A DNA stretch of 64,000 nucleotides from Deltaproteobacteria bacterium (GTDB taxonomy: Bacteria > Myxococcota_A > Polyangia > Polyangiales > Polyangiaceae), in the NCBI GenBank assembly GCA_016218915.1, contig JACRCQ010000007.1, positions 140,380 through 204,379 of the forward strand. The letters run 5' to 3'. Shown in pieces: positions 52,114 through 62,795 of this stretch. The notes under the pieces are model-generated. The model had not been told where the DNA came from. It did not search any database and saw only the letters and a program-made list of their open reading frames with translations. The translations under genes and the position numbers were made by a program. How positions within the stretch are numbered: position 1 is the stretch's first letter; each line of letters opens with the position of its first letter.

Positions 52114-53169
52114 ATGCCCAGCAGCCCCCAGACGAGACTCCCCGCGCTCGACGGCGTCCGCGCGATCGCGATCTCGCTCGTCCTCTGGCAGCACGCCGGC
52201 ATCTTGTTTCACGTCGACGCCTCGTCCCCTTTCTGGCGTATGTCGCAAGCGGGCTGGTGGGGAGTCGACCTGTTCTTCGTGTTGAGCGGGTTTCTCATCA
52301 CGCGAATACTTCTGAAGGGCACGCCGCTGCTCGCGTTCTGGCGTCGTCGCGCCGCGCGAACGCTTCCCCTGCTGTACGTGTACTTGGCGGTGGCAGCCGC
52401 GTACGGACTCGGCGGCGGGTTCGCTGTGGAGCAGCAGCCCTGGCTCAACTACCTCACGCACACGACGAACCTGCACGTAGCCGGCAATGGCTACGGGCTT
52501 CCCATATTCGGCATCCTGTGGAGCCTCGCGGTCGAGGAGCAGTTCTATTTCGCGTGGCCCTTTCTCACTCGGTGGGTTCGCGGGGGAATTGCGTGGGCGT
52601 GCGGAGCGCTGATCCTGCTCGCCCCGTTTGCTCGATGGGTCGTGTACAACCACTCCGATCGCTACGCAGCCTTTCACGTCCTTCCATTCTGCCGGGCCGA
52701 CGTGCTCGCAATGGGATGCTTGCTTGCAGTGATCTTTGCGAATCCAAGGCGCTGGAGCATCGCCATGCGCTTCGCGCGGCCCGCGCTTGTTCCGGCGCTC
52801 GCAGTGCTCGGCGCCGTGACGTACGCCGCCTTGGGTCCCTGGCCGATCGCTCGCTTCGAGCTGCTCTGGGTGGTAGTTGGCTATTCGCTGGTTGGATTGT
52901 CCTGCTCGATCGTCGTCGCAGTGGCCGTCGCCTCGGGGCCTGTCTCGCTGCGACTGCTCGGCAATCCCCTTGCTCGCTTCGTGGGAAGGATCTCGTACGG
53001 GATGTACCTTTGGCACAGCCTGCTCGCGGTCGTCATCGGGGGGCTCCCGATTCGATGCGGCGCCAGTCCCCGCATCGCGCTGTGGGTAACGGTCGTGCTC
53101 GCGACTTCGGCGCTCTCGTTCTACGGCATCGAGCGGCCGTGGCTGAGGCAGAAGCTGGAGCCTCGGTAG
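52114..53169 (+). CDS. Membrane acyltransferase (OafA/acyltransferase 3 type)
   Basis: A 351-aa integral membrane enzyme. [19 protein letters not shown] with a catalytic-type His, the [14 protein letters not shown] segment and about ten hydrophobic helices are typical of O-acetyltransferases of surface polysaccharide. Phages use them to alter the receptor and exclude rivals. It sits between gp25 and gpJ and carries its own late-type motif, so it is switched on with the virion genes. The acceptor is unknown. Confidence 0.85.
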   Translation: MPSSPQTRLPALDGVRAIAISLVLWQHAGILFHVDASSPFWRMSQAGWWGVDLFFVLSGFLITRILLKGTPLLAFWRRRAARTLPLLYVYLAVAAAYGLGGGFAVEQQPWLNYLTHTTNLHVAGNGYGLPIFGILWSLAVEEQFYFAWPFLTRWVRGGIAWACGALILLAPFARWVVYNHSDRYAAFHVLPFCRADVLAMGCLLAVIFANPRRWSIAMRFARPALVPALAVLGAVTYAALGPWPIARFELLWVVVGYSLVGLSCSIVVAVAVASGPVSLRLLGNPLARFVGRISYGMYLWHSLLAVVIGGLPIRCGASPRIALWVTVVLATSALSFYGIERPWLRQKLEPR

Positions 53170-53171
53170 GT

Positions 53172-53202
53172 TGTCCCGGCCGGCCCCGCGGCGTCCTCTG
53201 CC
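53172..53202 (+). promoter_or_regulatory. Late promoter motif P7
   Basis: TGTCCCG (53172-53178), 17 bases, CTCTGCC (53196-53202), ending 18 bases before gpJ. The palindrome GCCTCCCCGGAGGC (53200-53213) overlaps its right half and the GGAGG ribosome site. Confidence 0.7.
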
Positions 53203-53220
53203 TCCCCGGAGGCCCCTGCC

Positions 53221-54732
53221 GTGCCCTTGCTCCCGCCCAGCGTCGACTACACCGACAAGGACTTCGACGCCCTGCGCGAGCGGCTGATCGCCCTCCTGCA
53301 GTCGGTGTTCCCCGAATGGAGCGATTTCGCGGTTGCCGGCTTCGGCAACATCCTGCTCGAAATGTACGCGTTCGTGGGCGACGTCATCACGTACTACCTC
53401 GACGCCCAGGCCCGCGAGTCGCGCCTGGCAACCGCGACGCAACGCAAGAACGTGATCGCCCTGGCGCGCATGCTTGGCTTCAGGCTGCAGGGGGCGCGCG
53501 CCGCCAAAGCCACGGTCCAGTTCTCGCTGCAAGCGCCGCCGTCGGCCAACGTGGCGCTCCAGGCGGGGACCGTGGTGCGGACCCAGGAAGTCACCGAGCC
53601 CGTGCGCTTCCAACTCCTGGCGCCCCTGGTGATCGCGGCCGGGACTTCGCCGCCGGTTGCCTCGGCGGTTGTCGAGCATTCCGAGACCCACTCTCAGCTC
53701 TTCGACTCTCGAGGCTTAGCCGGGCTCGACCTGCTGCTCGACCGAACGCCCTACCTGGATGGCTCCGCATCGATATCGGCATCGAATGGCGCATACACCG
53801 AGGTCGACAGCCTCCTCGGTTCGGGGCCGAACGACAGGCACTTCCTGGTGCTCGTCGATCAGAACGACAGGGCGATGATCCGCTTCGGCAACGGCGTGAA
53901 TGGCGCGCCGCCATCGGGCACGATCTCGGTCACCTACAAGACCGGGGGGGGTGCAGCGGGCAACGTCGACGCCGGGAGGCTCGTCGTTGTGGAGGGCAGC
54001 TTCGCCGACGCGCACGGTCGCCCCGTCCGTCTCATGGTAACCAATCCGGCGCCGGCGCAGGGAGGCTCCGACCGCCAGAGCATCGCGTCGGCGAAGCTCC
54101 TCGCGCCCGAAAGCCTGCGCGCCCTTACGCGGACGGTGTCGCGCGAGGACTTCGAGATCAACGCCCGCCGCGTTCCTGGCGTGTCGCGCGCCCTCATGCT
54201 TACCTCGAACGAGGACACGACGATCCAGGAGAACTGCGGCGTTCTGTTCGTGATTCCGAAGGGCGGCGGGCTCCCCACGCCAGCCCTGAAGAACCTCGTG
54301 CTGAAGCAGGTGACCGAGGTCTACCCCTGTACGCTCACGTTCCAGGTCAGCGTGCAGGATCCCGTCTACCGCACCGTTGATGTCGAAGCGCGCGTGTTTC
54401 TGCGCCAGGGAGCTTCTCCCGGCGATGCGCGAGACCGCATCCGAAAGCGCCTCGCGGAGATGTTCCGCATCGAGCTTTCCGACGGCACACCCAATCCCGA
54501 CATCGACTTCGGATTCAACGTGCGTGATGCGGAGGGGAATCCCGCGGGCGAGATCGCGTGGTCCGACGTGTTCAACATCATCCGCGACACCGACGGCGTT
54601 CGCAAGCTCGGCGACGGCCCCTTCGACCTGAAGCTGAACGGGCTCCCCAGCGACGTGAAGCTCGGGCTCAAGGAGTTCCCGGTGCTGCGGATGATCACGC
54701 TGTTCGACGGCGACACAGGGGTCATTCTCTGA
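53221..54732 (+). CDS. Baseplate protein J (gpJ/gp47-like)
   Basis: The 503-aa protein has gpJ features: [60 protein letters not shown], and [20 protein letters not shown]. It forms the wedge that triggers sheath contraction. GTG 53221 follows P7. The stop overlaps the next start (TGATG). Confidence 0.9.
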   Translation: MPLLPPSVDYTDKDFDALRERLIALLQSVFPEWSDFAVAGFGNILLEMYAFVGDVITYYLDAQARESRLATATQRKNVIALARMLGFRLQGARAAKATVQFSLQAPPSANVALQAGTVVRTQEVTEPVRFQLLAPLVIAAGTSPPVASAVVEHSETHSQLFDSRGLAGLDLLLDRTPYLDGSASISASNGAYTEVDSLLGSGPNDRHFLVLVDQNDRAMIRFGNGVNGAPPSGTISVTYKTGGGAAGNVDAGRLVVVEGSFADAHGRPVRLMVTNPAPAQGGSDRQSIASAKLLAPESLRALTRTVSREDFEINARRVPGVSRALMLTSNEDTTIQENCGVLFVIPKGGGLPTPALKNLVLKQVTEVYPCTLTFQVSVQDPVYRTVDVEARVFLRQGASPGDARDRIRKRLAEMFRIELSDGTPNPDIDFGFNVRDAEGNPAGEIAWSDVFNIIRDTDGVRKLGDGPFDLKLNGLPSDVKLGLKEFPVLRMITLFDGDTGVIL

Positions 54733-55253
54733 TGCTGCTCAATCCGGCCTTCCGCGACGCAGGAGCGCTCCCCGGCGAGGCGGCGCACTGGACACTACGC
54801 ACGCTTTGTCAGGGACAGCGCATTGCCGGCTTCAGCCCAACGCCCGAGCTCGCCGCGGAGGACTTCGAGAGGTGGGCCGCGTTCACGGGCGCGTTCGAGC
54901 CGGGCACGCTCACGATGGCATTGTTCGATCCGCTCGCGGAGGGGCTCGAGGACTTCGAGGAGGCCTGGAACCTCGGGCCGTTCCTCACCGAGCTCACCGG
55001 CGGGAACGAGGACCCGGCGCTGTTCGCGGGCGCGGACTTCGAGGACATGGAGGCAGGATGGCTGGCCGCAGCATTCATGAGCGCGTGGTCCCAGGTCACA
55101 GCGGCGCTCGGCATGTTCGGGACGCAGCCGCTGGAGCGATTCGAGGACTGGTACCCTTATCCCGTGCCCACCTGGTCTGCGGCCGGATTCGATGGACTCC
55201 CCAAGAGCTTCGACGACTTCGCCGGCACTTGGCCCGCGATGCACACGCTTTGA
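54732..55253 (+). CDS. Tail protein of unknown role between gpJ and gpI
   Basis: A 173-aa acidic protein rich in Phe, Trp, Glu and Asp. Repeated short units (EDFERWAAF, EDFEEAW, ADFEDME, EDWYPYP) suggest an internal repeat. It begins in overlap with gpJ. Similar acidic aromatic repeats occur in tail proteins next to gpI, but I cannot name the family. Confidence 0.6.
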   Translation: MLLNPAFRDAGALPGEAAHWTLRTLCQGQRIAGFSPTPELAAEDFERWAAFTGAFEPGTLTMALFDPLAEGLEDFEEAWNLGPFLTELTGGNEDPALFAGADFEDMEAGWLAAAFMSAWSQVTAALGMFGTQPLERFEDWYPYPVPTWSAAGFDGLPKSFDDFAGTWPAMHTL

Positions 55254-55263
55254 CGGAGGAATG

Positions 55264-55959
55264 ATGGGAAGCGCTGATTGGACCTTCCTCAACGATGGAC
55301 TCGACATCGCGACTGTGGACCGGGGCGTGACCGCCGGCATTCCGCGCCCGCCCGGGGGAGGCACCTTCCTCTACGGATTCAACTCCCTCGCAGCCACACA
55401 TGGCGCGGTCGCGCTCTTCGCGAACCTCACCAACTTCGCGCCGATGTCGAAGGGAGGGACGATTCGAGGTTGCCTGCAGCGCGGCCCGGGCGGCGGTCCG
55501 ACCGGCTTCTCTCCCTTTCTGTTCCTTTGCGGGCAGGGGACGTCGGTGAACGACAATGCCTACCTGCTCGGACTCTCCGATGATGACCCGCACCGCATCG
55601 TGCTCCGGAAGGGGAGCATCGTCGCGGGCATCCCGGATTCAGAAGGCCCGGGCGTGCTGCTGCGATCGAGCGAGAGCTTCGCGCAGGGCACCTGGCTTCA
55701 CCTCCGCCTTGATGCCGTGGTGAACACCAACGGCGACGTGGTGCTCACGGTGTACCGCAACGACCTCGCGGCCCATCCGCTCGGGGCGCCTGCGGACTGG
55801 CAGGCAGTGGCTGGGATGCCGGTGTTCATAGACGATCAGCTCGGCATCAACAGCGGTTTGCAACCGCTCACCTCCGGTCGCGCCGGGTTCGGCTTCAGTG
55901 CCGCCGACGTTACACGCCGCGGATTCGTCGATCACATCGAGCTGTACCGGCAGCTGTAG
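55264..55959 (+). CDS. Lectin-like tail protein
   Basis: The 231-aa protein has the feel of a concanavalin/LamG-like beta-sandwich: WTFLNDGLDIATVDRG, GTWLHLRLDAVVNTNGDVVL and the end DVTRRGFVDHIELYRQL. It probably binds sugar on the cell surface. Two ATGs are adjacent; the second (55264) is better spaced from GGAGG. The exact fold is inferred. Confidence 0.55.
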   Translation: MGSADWTFLNDGLDIATVDRGVTAGIPRPPGGGTFLYGFNSLAATHGAVALFANLTNFAPMSKGGTIRGCLQRGPGGGPTGFSPFLFLCGQGTSVNDNAYLLGLSDDDPHRIVLRKGSIVAGIPDSEGPGVLLRSSESFAQGTWLHLRLDAVVNTNGDVVLTVYRNDLAAHPLGAPADWQAVAGMPVFIDDQLGINSGLQPLTSGRAGFGFSAADVTRRGFVDHIELYRQL

Positions 55960-55961
55960 CC

Positions 55962-56342
55962 ATGGAGCTCGACGCTTTCCGCAGCCGGCTGGGCGAAGGC
56001 CAGGGGCGAATCGAGACGTCGGCAGGGGAGGCGAGCTTCTTGCTCGGCGACCTCGAGCCTGGCCGGTTGTTCGACTTGCAGCTGGGGGACTACGCGGAGG
56101 TCGTCCAGACGTCGGACCTGACCGGCGTCACGCTCGTGCGCGCGCGTTGCACGCTCGTGGTTCCTGCGGGGCTTCCCACGAGCCTCGCGTGGGAAGCGTC
56201 CATCCTCATCGATGGCTTGAAGCTGGCTTCGACAACCTGCAGAGCTGGCCGTGCTCGTGAGTTGACGGACCTGGCCGCGAATGTCTCGAAGCTGGCTGGC
56301 GACCACGAGGTCGCGATCCGTCTCACGCTGGTGGTGGCATGA
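55962..56342 (+). CDS. Small beta-rich tail protein
   Basis: A 126-aa protein with alternating hydrophobic strands ([20 protein letters not shown]). No family recognised. It lies between the lectin-like and gpI-like genes, and its stop overlaps the next start (ATGA). It is probably a component of the tail tip. Confidence 0.5.
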   Translation: MELDAFRSRLGEGQGRIETSAGEASFLLGDLEPGRLFDLQLGDYAEVVQTSDLTGVTLVRARCTLVVPAGLPTSLAWEASILIDGLKLASTTCRAGRARELTDLAANVSKLAGDHEVAIRLTLVVA

Positions 56343-57667
56343 TGCGCGCGATCGAGCTTCCCGCCCTCGTCGTGCGCGCCGTCGCCGCCACGGTGGAAGC
56401 GCAGCGCCCGTTGCTCATCAACCGGAATCCCGCGCCGGATGAGGCGGGTGTTCCCATCAGCTCGACTGTCGACCTCGAGCTGGTCGATTCGGGTGCGGCC
56501 GGCATCGATGCAGCGGTTACGCGTGTCTGGATCGACGGCACGCTTGCGTTCGACGGCGTACTCCAGCCCCCATTTGCCGGTCCGCGTGCCTCCGTCACGC
56601 AGGGACCGGACTTCCTGCGCGTCGTGCTCGACCCCGCCGTTCCATTCGCCAGCCAGGCAACAGTGTCCGTGCGCGTCGTGTCGAACCTGGTGGGAGGCGG
56701 ATTCCCGGTAGACCAGGCATGGTCGTTCCGGGTCGAGGATCGCACGGCGCCCAAGCTGCTTGCCGTGATCGCAATGGCGCCGCGGGTGGTCCGCCTTGCG
56801 TTCGACGAGCCTGTCATCGTGTCCGAGCCGACGGGGTTCGCCTTCGCGGCGCTCGGCGCTCCGGCGGTTCCCGTTTCGCCGACGGCAGCGGGCGCGCTCG
56901 ACACCCTGGTGGATGTGACGCTATCCACCGAGATGACCCCGGATGTCCCGTACCGCGTGGTCGTCACCGGCGTCGCGGATCGCAATGGGAACCCGGTGCT
57001 GGCGCCGTTCGATGCGGCCACATTCCAGGGCTTCCGGCCGCCTCGACACCCTCGCCGGCGATTCGACCTCTGGTCGATGCTTCCGAAGCACAATCGCCGC
57101 AGCGATACGACCGGCGACCTGGCGCGCTTCGTCTCCTGCATCCAAGAGGTCGTCGATCTGCTTCTCGCCGAGGTCGATCGCTTCCCGGACCTCTGGGACA
57201 TCGAGCGCGCGCCGTCGCCCTTCCTCGACCTGATCCTGCGGGACCTGGGCAACCCGTTCCCGTTCGACCTCGACGAGTTGAGCAAGCGAAGGCTCGCCAC
57301 GGTCCTCGTCGAGATGTACCGGCAGAAGGGCACGGCGATCGGCATCCGCAACGCCGTGCGTTTCTTCCTCGGCATCGAGATCGAGGCGATCGCAGGCCTC
57401 GCTTCAACGGCTCTCGTGCTGGGGGAGTCGGAGCTCGGCGTGGACTGGGAGCTCGGCCCTTCGGACCGGTTCGCGCGCTACGCCTTCGACGTGAAGGTGG
57501 GCCGGGTGCTTACGCCGACGGAGCGCAAGCACCTGCGCGCGATCGTGAACTACATGAAGCCGGCTCACACGCACTTCGTGAACCTCATCGAGCCGCTGCC
57601 GCCTATCGTGCCGGACCATTGGGAGCTTGGGGTGAGCGAGGTGGGGGAGACGTCGGCGCTCCACTGA
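56339..57667 (+). CDS. Tail protein gpI-like with N-terminal Ig-like domains
   Basis: The 442-aa protein has Ig-like (Big_5-type) repeats in its first half ([40 protein letters not shown]). The gpI core follows: [40 protein letters not shown] and FFLGIEIEA. It joins the wedge to fibres. The fusion with Ig domains is uncommon and suggests surface binding. Confidence 0.75.
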   Translation: MMRAIELPALVVRAVAATVEAQRPLLINRNPAPDEAGVPISSTVDLELVDSGAAGIDAAVTRVWIDGTLAFDGVLQPPFAGPRASVTQGPDFLRVVLDPAVPFASQATVSVRVVSNLVGGGFPVDQAWSFRVEDRTAPKLLAVIAMAPRVVRLAFDEPVIVSEPTGFAFAALGAPAVPVSPTAAGALDTLVDVTLSTEMTPDVPYRVVVTGVADRNGNPVLAPFDAATFQGFRPPRHPRRRFDLWSMLPKHNRRSDTTGDLARFVSCIQEVVDLLLAEVDRFPDLWDIERAPSPFLDLILRDLGNPFPFDLDELSKRRLATVLVEMYRQKGTAIGIRNAVRFFLGIEIEAIAGLASTALVLGESELGVDWELGPSDRFARYAFDVKVGRVLTPTERKHLRAIVNYMKPAHTHFVNLIEPLPPIVPDHWELGVSEVGETSALH

Positions 57668-57772
57668 GGCTCCTCCGATCACGTGCACTCCGGCTTGTTG
57701 ACACGCTCCACGCTTGATACCTTGCCGTAGGCTCACGTTGACAATCTCCCAGCAAGACACGGACCACTCGCA

Positions 57773-59452
57773 ATGCCAATCGAAGACTACATAGATCCGC
57801 GCGAGGTCGAACCCAATGCGCTGACATTCGAGGACGTCCGAGCGCTTGGTGAAGCTGCGGATAGAGCGATATCCGTGCTGGCGGATGGAGAAGCGAAAGG
57901 CCCAGACGTGACAGCAGCATCGATACTGCTCTGGGTCGAAAACCTGTTCCTTCGTGAGCGAGGAGAACAAGACTACACAGCCATGGTGTGTCCAGCACTC
58001 GACCATGTCGTCCCTCACGTGGCACGCGGGCAACAACCGCATGCTGTTGAGGCAGAAGACGTTGCCAGGGCGCGACAACTCATCGCTGCAAGCTTCGCCT
58101 ACCACAGAGTCACCGACGGCTTGATGAACGTTGCGCAGGGACGAATGGAGGCACGACGCGCCATTGCAGATGGTAGGGTCGTCATCGTCCCGACCGGGAG
58201 CCTGCAAGCCGAACTCCGGACGCGATGGTTTGAGCACCGATGGCGTGCAGCACGGAGAATTCAAGGAGCCGGTGTCATTCCTCGGAATTACCGAGACGTC
58301 GTACCCTTGCTCGATGAACAGATCACGAGGCAGTGGGGTACCGTGCTCCAGGGCATCTACGAACCACCCGAAGCCGCGTGGTACGAAGATTACTGCGCAG
58401 AATTCGTCGATAATGCATTGGAAGGGCAGTTCGAGCACGTCGGTCCCAACGAGGTCTGGGCAGGCTTGGCCACAGCAACCCTGAAGAACGCCTTGCGCCC
58501 CGTCTGGATGCGGGCAGCTCGGAGACTGCTCGGGCATTTGAGAGCTTTGAAGTGGTTGAAGGATGTTGCGGGGCGGCCGAACACTACACTTCTTACTGCT
58601 ATTGAACGAGTTGGCGCTGGAGATCTGATTGGCGAGTTCATGGCTGTTGGGCTCGCGGAACCAGCGGCCAACGCCCTTTTGACTTCGATCACCAGGAGAG
58701 GGCACGGCGAGCGCTTCCCAATTGAGAGCTATCCGCTGGTACCGCTGACCGATGGAACTTTCGCATTCATTCCGTCATGCGTGCTGTACGGAAACTGGCC
58801 CATGTCACGGGAGAAGGCAGCAGCGCGCGAAGGAGGCGGGGGCATTGGCAACGTTAGAGACGACCGGAACCTCGCGCGCATCGTTCAGGGATTGCGGGAC
58901 TCTGGTTTCGCCGGGCGAACTGAAACGGAGATCGTCGTATACGACGAACACCGGCAGGCGATTACGGATCTGGACGTGGTCTGCATCTCGCAAGACCTGA
59001 ACGACGTTCTCGTCCTTCAAGTGAAGTCCTTCGTCACTCCTCTCAACCTGTTGGACCTCCAACGGGCAGATGATGATGTTGCGGAAGGGATCCGCCAGTG
59101 CAGAGCAGCCGACAACAATCGCGACCACACTCGGAGAGCCATAGAGGCCAGGATAGGGAGTGCCCTCGAACCGACGTGGACCGTTCATCAGTGCGTCGTG
59201 ACGGAAGCTTTTACAGGCACGCACGCGCCTGACCCCGAATACCCCGTTGTCTCAATGGAATGGCTGGCAAGCGAAGGGATTCCAGCCCTCCGCGATGCCG
59301 GTGCGCGGGCCCTCCTCGATAGGGCGCGGGCGCTCCCCGACGCCCGTGATTTCTTCGAAAGCTACCGACCGGAACTCGAACCGGTCGATGATGGCACCGC
59401 CGGCTTTCGCTCGGGAACCTCATACGCCCTGTTTGCGTACTCGTCGCTTTAG
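57773..59452 (+). CDS. PD-(D/E)xK nuclease-like cargo protein, fibre hotspot
   Basis: The 559-aa protein is not a known tail protein. In its C-terminal third TDLDVVCI (D399, D401) and VLVLQVKSF (Q416-V-K418) form a D...QxK nuclease core. The first 380 residues are helical and unassigned. It looks less GC-rich by eye than the flanking genes, which suggests recent entry. It lies on the same strand as the tail genes but has no late motif before it, while one (P8) follows it. A defence effector is possible. Confidence 0.55.
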   Translation: MPIEDYIDPREVEPNALTFEDVRALGEAADRAISVLADGEAKGPDVTAASILLWVENLFLRERGEQDYTAMVCPALDHVVPHVARGQQPHAVEAEDVARARQLIAASFAYHRVTDGLMNVAQGRMEARRAIADGRVVIVPTGSLQAELRTRWFEHRWRAARRIQGAGVIPRNYRDVVPLLDEQITRQWGTVLQGIYEPPEAAWYEDYCAEFVDNALEGQFEHVGPNEVWAGLATATLKNALRPVWMRAARRLLGHLRALKWLKDVAGRPNTTLLTAIERVGAGDLIGEFMAVGLAEPAANALLTSITRRGHGERFPIESYPLVPLTDGTFAFIPSCVLYGNWPMSREKAAAREGGGGIGNVRDDRNLARIVQGLRDSGFAGRTETEIVVYDEHRQAITDLDVVCISQDLNDVLVLQVKSFVTPLNLLDLQRADDDVAEGIRQCRAADNNRDHTRRAIEARIGSALEPTWTVHQCVVTEAFTGTHAPDPEYPVVSMEWLASEGIPALRDAGARALLDRARALPDARDFFESYRPELEPVDDGTAGFRSGTSYALFAYSSL

Positions 59453-59514
59453 GAAGCCCACCTTCGGGACCCGCCGCTGACGCGCTGAACCGCACCGGCT
59501 TCGGTTGTCGAACC

Positions 59515-59545
59515 TGTCCCCAGTACCTGGACCGCAGACTCTGCC
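59515..59545 (+). promoter_or_regulatory. Late promoter motif P8
   Basis: TGTCCCC (59515-59521), 17 bases, CTCTGCC (59539-59545), ending 18 bases before the fibre ATG. It restarts expression after the nuclease-like gene. Confidence 0.7.
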
Positions 59546-59563
59546 TCCCCGAAGGCCTCGGGC

Positions 59564-61039
59564 ATGGCAGACCGTCTCGACTACTACTTCCGGCAGAAGG
59601 TGACCGAGGCCGAGCTCGACCTGGGCTTCGAGCTGCTCGAGAAGGCCGACCACAACCTGGCCGCGGACATCGGAGTGTACGGCGTGGTCAGCGGAGCCGT
59701 CCCCACGCAGCACGCGCCGATCGCGGACCTCACCATTGACCTCTCGGCGCCTGGTCGCGCCTACGACCAGCTCGGGCAGCGCGTGTTCTTCGGCACCGGG
59801 CAGACGGTGAACCTGTCCGTCGACTCGACCGGCATCCCGACCGAGGTCTCGAACTCCTCGCAGGAGCGTTGGCTCGGCGTGTTCCTGCGCTTCAAGCGGC
59901 TGCTCTCTGACCCGCGCACGGATGGCAACTCGCAACAGGTGCTCTTCCGGCGCGACGAGTCGTTCGAGCTCGTGGTGCGCCAGGGCCCGCAGGCCGCGAT
60001 CGGCGCAGCGCCGAAGGTTCCACTCGTCGATGACGAGCTTCTGGTCTGCGATGTGCGCCGCCGCGCCGGGCAGCTCCAGATCCTGAACGCCGACATCAAC
60101 GTGGCCCGGCGCCAGGCCTTCGTGTTCGCGCACGGCGACGCAGTGCAGGTGTTGTCCGGGCTCTGGACCGCGATCAGCGCAGCGTCGAACACCGTCCAGG
60201 CGGCCCTCGACTCCGTCGACCAACTTCTCGCCGGGCACTTCGGGGCGACCTCCCATCGGCACAAGGCCCAGGACGTCGACTACACGCCCCATGGCTTCGT
60301 CGCCGCCGCCAACGTGAAGGGCGCAATCGACGAACTCGTGGACGACCTGTCGTCGACCGCGCAAGGCAGCCCTGGTGCCGCGCGCGTCGGCGCCGATGCG
60401 GTCGCTGGCACGCCCCACGCCCTTCCCCTAGGCTCGGTCGACGGCCAGCTCTCCCAGACCCTCGCGTGGCTCAACGCTCACGAGGGAGCGGCCGCCAACG
60501 CCCACGCGGCCTCGGCCATCTCGGCCACGCCGCACTCGTTCGTCGCGGCGACCAGCGTCCAAGCGCAGCTGCAGGAGCTCGCCACCGACCTGCAATCCCA
60601 GGCGAACCCCGCGAGCGGCGCGAGCGTTGTCGGTAACGATGCCCTCGCCGGTTCTCCGTACGCTCTGACGGCCGGTTCAGTGCGAGACCAGATCCGGGCA
60701 GACGCGCAGCACCTCAACACGCATGCAGGCTCGGGGGACCATGACGCGCGCTACCTGCGCGAGGTAATTCGCCTCTCGGACAAGCTCGCTGCCGGCGAAT
60801 CGAAGAAGTACGGCACCATCGACGACTACCCGCATGTGGCGGTGCTTGCGTACAACTACGTAGCCTCGAACGGCTGGCCCGAAGCCACGAGCTACCTGCA
60901 AGGAGCGCTGTCCTCGCAGCTCCGCTGCTGGATCACAAAGGTCAATCAGTCGGGCAACAACTACGACTGCGAAGTCTGGGTTCAGAACCAGTCGTCGTAT
61001 CAATTGTTCGTAACCGTGGGGGCATACCGTGTTGCATAG
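59564..61039 (+). CDS. Tail fibre protein with two long repeats
   Basis: The 491-aa protein has a baseplate-attachment-like N-terminus (about 1-220) and two repeats of about 77 residues (about 231-306 and 312-388). The repeats share TPHGFVAA / [16 protein letters not shown] / VGNDALAG and GSV-x2-[12 protein letters not shown] segment then leads to the beta-rich tip. Repeats of this kind lengthen the shaft. It probably recognises the host receptor. Confidence 0.8.
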   Translation: MADRLDYYFRQKVTEAELDLGFELLEKADHNLAADIGVYGVVSGAVPTQHAPIADLTIDLSAPGRAYDQLGQRVFFGTGQTVNLSVDSTGIPTEVSNSSQERWLGVFLRFKRLLSDPRTDGNSQQVLFRRDESFELVVRQGPQAAIGAAPKVPLVDDELLVCDVRRRAGQLQILNADINVARRQAFVFAHGDAVQVLSGLWTAISAASNTVQAALDSVDQLLAGHFGATSHRHKAQDVDYTPHGFVAAANVKGAIDELVDDLSSTAQGSPGAARVGADAVAGTPHALPLGSVDGQLSQTLAWLNAHEGAAANAHAASAISATPHSFVAATSVQAQLQELATDLQSQANPASGASVVGNDALAGSPYALTAGSVRDQIRADAQHLNTHAGSGDHDARYLREVIRLSDKLAAGESKKYGTIDDYPHVAVLAYNYVASNGWPEATSYLQGALSSQLRCWITKVNQSGNNYDCEVWVQNQSSYQLFVTVGAYRVA

Positions 61040-61048
61040 GAGGACCGC

Positions 61049-61498
61049 ATGAGCCGAAGCTCGCGCGAGGCGCTGAGCAGTCGAGTCGCCGCCGTGGGCA
61101 CGCCCGCGGCAAAGGCTCTGGCCGCGTTCGTCGCCAAGAAGGGGGCGAACGGTGCCGTCGCGTGTTGGGGCGCGATCGCGGACGAGGTGAAGAAGAGCCT
61201 GAATGACGACGCCTCGATCGAGGCGCTCTGGAAAACGATGGTCACAGACGGAGACGCGCGTCCCCAACTCGTACTGCTGAGCATCTTGAAAGACCGGCCG
61301 AAGCTGGTGGCGATGGCCCAGGCCGACCAGGCGAGCGTGGGGCCGGTCGTTCGCCAGGCGTTGAAGGCCCTCTCCGACCCGAACGACGCCGAAGCGAATC
61401 GCGGGTTTCAAGCGCGCATCAACGAGCTCCTCGCTGTCCGGTACTTCGTGCCGGACAGCGTGGAGCCGAAGAACGAATCGCAACGAAGGAGCAAGTAG
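61049..61498 (+). CDS. Unknown small helical protein before the holin
   Basis: A 149-aa protein, helical and polar, with no recognised domain (REALSSRVAAVGTPAAKALA near the start). AGGAGG precedes ATG. The position between fibre and holin could indicate a fibre chaperone or lysis accessory. No signal sequence is present. Confidence 0.5.
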   Translation: MSRSSREALSSRVAAVGTPAAKALAAFVAKKGANGAVACWGAIADEVKKSLNDDASIEALWKTMVTDGDARPQLVLLSILKDRPKLVAMAQADQASVGPVVRQALKALSDPNDAEANRGFQARINELLAVRYFVPDSVEPKNESQRRSK

Positions 61499-61499
61499 C

Positions 61500-61754
61500 A
61501 TGGAGACGTACGCCGCAATCGCAGACTTCCTCAAGGCGACCGGGCCCTATGGCATTGTCGCCATTCTCGGCTGGGCGTTCTGGCGCGTCAGCGAGAAGAA
61601 GGACCAGGAGGTCAAGGACCTCTACGAGAAGGTCGCGCAGATCTCCGAGGCGCAGACCTCGGCGATCACCAAGGTCGAGGCGGCGCTGCTCGCGCTGCGC
61701 GAGGCTATCGACGAGCTCCGCGGTCGCAACACCACCAACCGCACGTCGCTCTGA
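61500..61754 (+). CDS. Holin-like protein, one membrane segment plus coiled coil
   Basis: The 84-aa protein has one strong hydrophobic segment (YGIVAILGWAFWRVS) followed by a charged coiled coil to the end (KDLYEKVAQISEAQTSAITK). This is the layout of XhlA-type small lysis proteins, and an endolysin gene follows it. Holin activity is inferred. Confidence 0.65.
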   Translation: METYAAIADFLKATGPYGIVAILGWAFWRVSEKKDQEVKDLYEKVAQISEAQTSAITKVEAALLALREAIDELRGRNTTNRTSL

Positions 61755-61763
61755 GACGCCGTC

Positions 61764-62351
61764 GTGGACGCCCCCGATCTTGCCACCGGACCTTTCGCCA
61801 CCGAGGACGAGCTCCGCGAGGCCGCGCTCGCCGTTGCCCGATACGCGTGCAACGGCGCCGAGGGCCGCGTGCTCGGCGACCCCGTGTTCGAGGAGGTCAC
61901 CGAGAAGCGCAATCACTGGCCGAAATACTCTGCTTGCGGGGATCTGCCGCAATTCATGCTAATGAAGCTCGGGCTCCGCGACGAGCGGATCCTGAACCGC
62001 AGCGATGACGGAGGCGCGCAGCCTTGGAGCATCGGCCAGAACCTCTCCAAGCTCGTCTTCCGCACAGGGAAGGCCTTCATCTGGGCATCGATCACCAAGC
62101 GCCCCAAGCCAGGCGACGTCCTTTACGTGGCAATGCCCGAGCACGTGTGCGTACTGGAGCAGCTCGACGAGAAGGCCGGGACGATCGCGACGTTCGACTA
62201 CGGGCTGTTCGATGCCAAGAAGGGCAAGCCCGCGGGGCGGCGCTGCGTCTCGCGCTTTCGCGTGCAGGGAAAGCAGCTGCTGGTTGGCAATCGAATCCTG
62301 CGCGGCTGGCTCGACATCGCTCGAATACCCGGACTTCTGGCGCCTTCCTGA
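61764..62351 (+). CDS. Endolysin-like Cys peptidase
   Basis: The 195-aa protein has an NlpC/CHAP-type arrangement: the Cys in YSACGDLPQFMLMKLGLR, then GDVLYVAMPEHVCVLEQLD with the His. These would form the Cys-His pair that cuts peptide crosslinks. GTG start. No signal peptide, which agrees with export through the holin. It is the last gene of the late region. Confidence 0.7.
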   Translation: MDAPDLATGPFATEDELREAALAVARYACNGAEGRVLGDPVFEEVTEKRNHWPKYSACGDLPQFMLMKLGLRDERILNRSDDGGAQPWSIGQNLSKLVFRTGKAFIWASITKRPKPGDVLYVAMPEHVCVLEQLDEKAGTIATFDYGLFDAKKGKPAGRRCVSRFRVQGKQLLVGNRILRGWLDIARIPGLLAPS

Positions 62352-62377
62352 TTCCCCTCCAGAATCTGCTCTACCGG

Positions 62378-62410
62378 CCTTGATATGCCGCGAAACCGGA
62401 GCCTGTATGT
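62378..62410 (+). promoter_or_regulatory. Second-class promoter motif E1
   Basis: CCTTG (62378-62382), 20 bases, CTGTATGT (62403-62410), with GGAG just before the right box. It lies 40 bases before the next ATG. TTG and TAT boxes at about 17-18 spacing resemble a sigma-70 promoter. Confidence 0.6.
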
Positions 62411-62450
62411 CGCTCGCGGGGCACGCGAATCACCCCAGAAGGAGCGGAAA

Positions 62451-62705
62451 ATGAAGGTTGCAGAGCTGATCGAGATCCTCGAGGACATGGACCCGGAAGC
62501 GGAAGTGCTCATTGGCTCCCAGGAGAATTGGCCCTTCGAATACGACGTCGCGGGCGTGGTCACGCGAGAGGACGTGTTGGACGACGCCGATGACGAAGAC
62601 GCGCCGGAACGGACCGACGGCACCGCGCTCAATGACGTGTTCATCGTCGAGGGGACGCAGCTCCGCTACGGGTCGAATCGGATGTGGAAAGCCGCGCGCC
62701 GGTAG
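62451..62705 (+). CDS. Small acidic phage protein
   Basis: An 84-aa protein beginning KVAELIEILEDMDPEAEVLI, a start seen in many small phage proteins of unknown function. The middle is very acidic (DVLDDADDEDAPE). AGAAGGAG precedes ATG. It follows the endolysin but has its own promoter motif, so it begins a new transcription block. Confidence 0.6.
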   Translation: MKVAELIEILEDMDPEAEVLIGSQENWPFEYDVAGVVTREDVLDDADDEDAPERTDGTALNDVFIVEGTQLRYGSNRMWKAARR

Positions 62706-62795
62706 CAGCCGCGACCGTCTCCGCAGCCGGACGCACGCCGCCCGGCTGAGCTCGTTCTGGGGTGCGGACAATCGACCTTCCGATCGCGGAAATGA

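Noticed and set aside
51741..54380. An 879-residue open frame through gp25, acyltransferase and gpJ
   Set aside because: The frame is Arg/Pro-rich and crosses three well-supported genes in other frames. It has no domain.
57697..57745. TTGACA boxes before the cargo nuclease as a sigma-70 promoter
   Set aside because: Two TTGACA-like boxes occur but no -10 box lies at 16-18 bases. The evidence is too weak for a feature.
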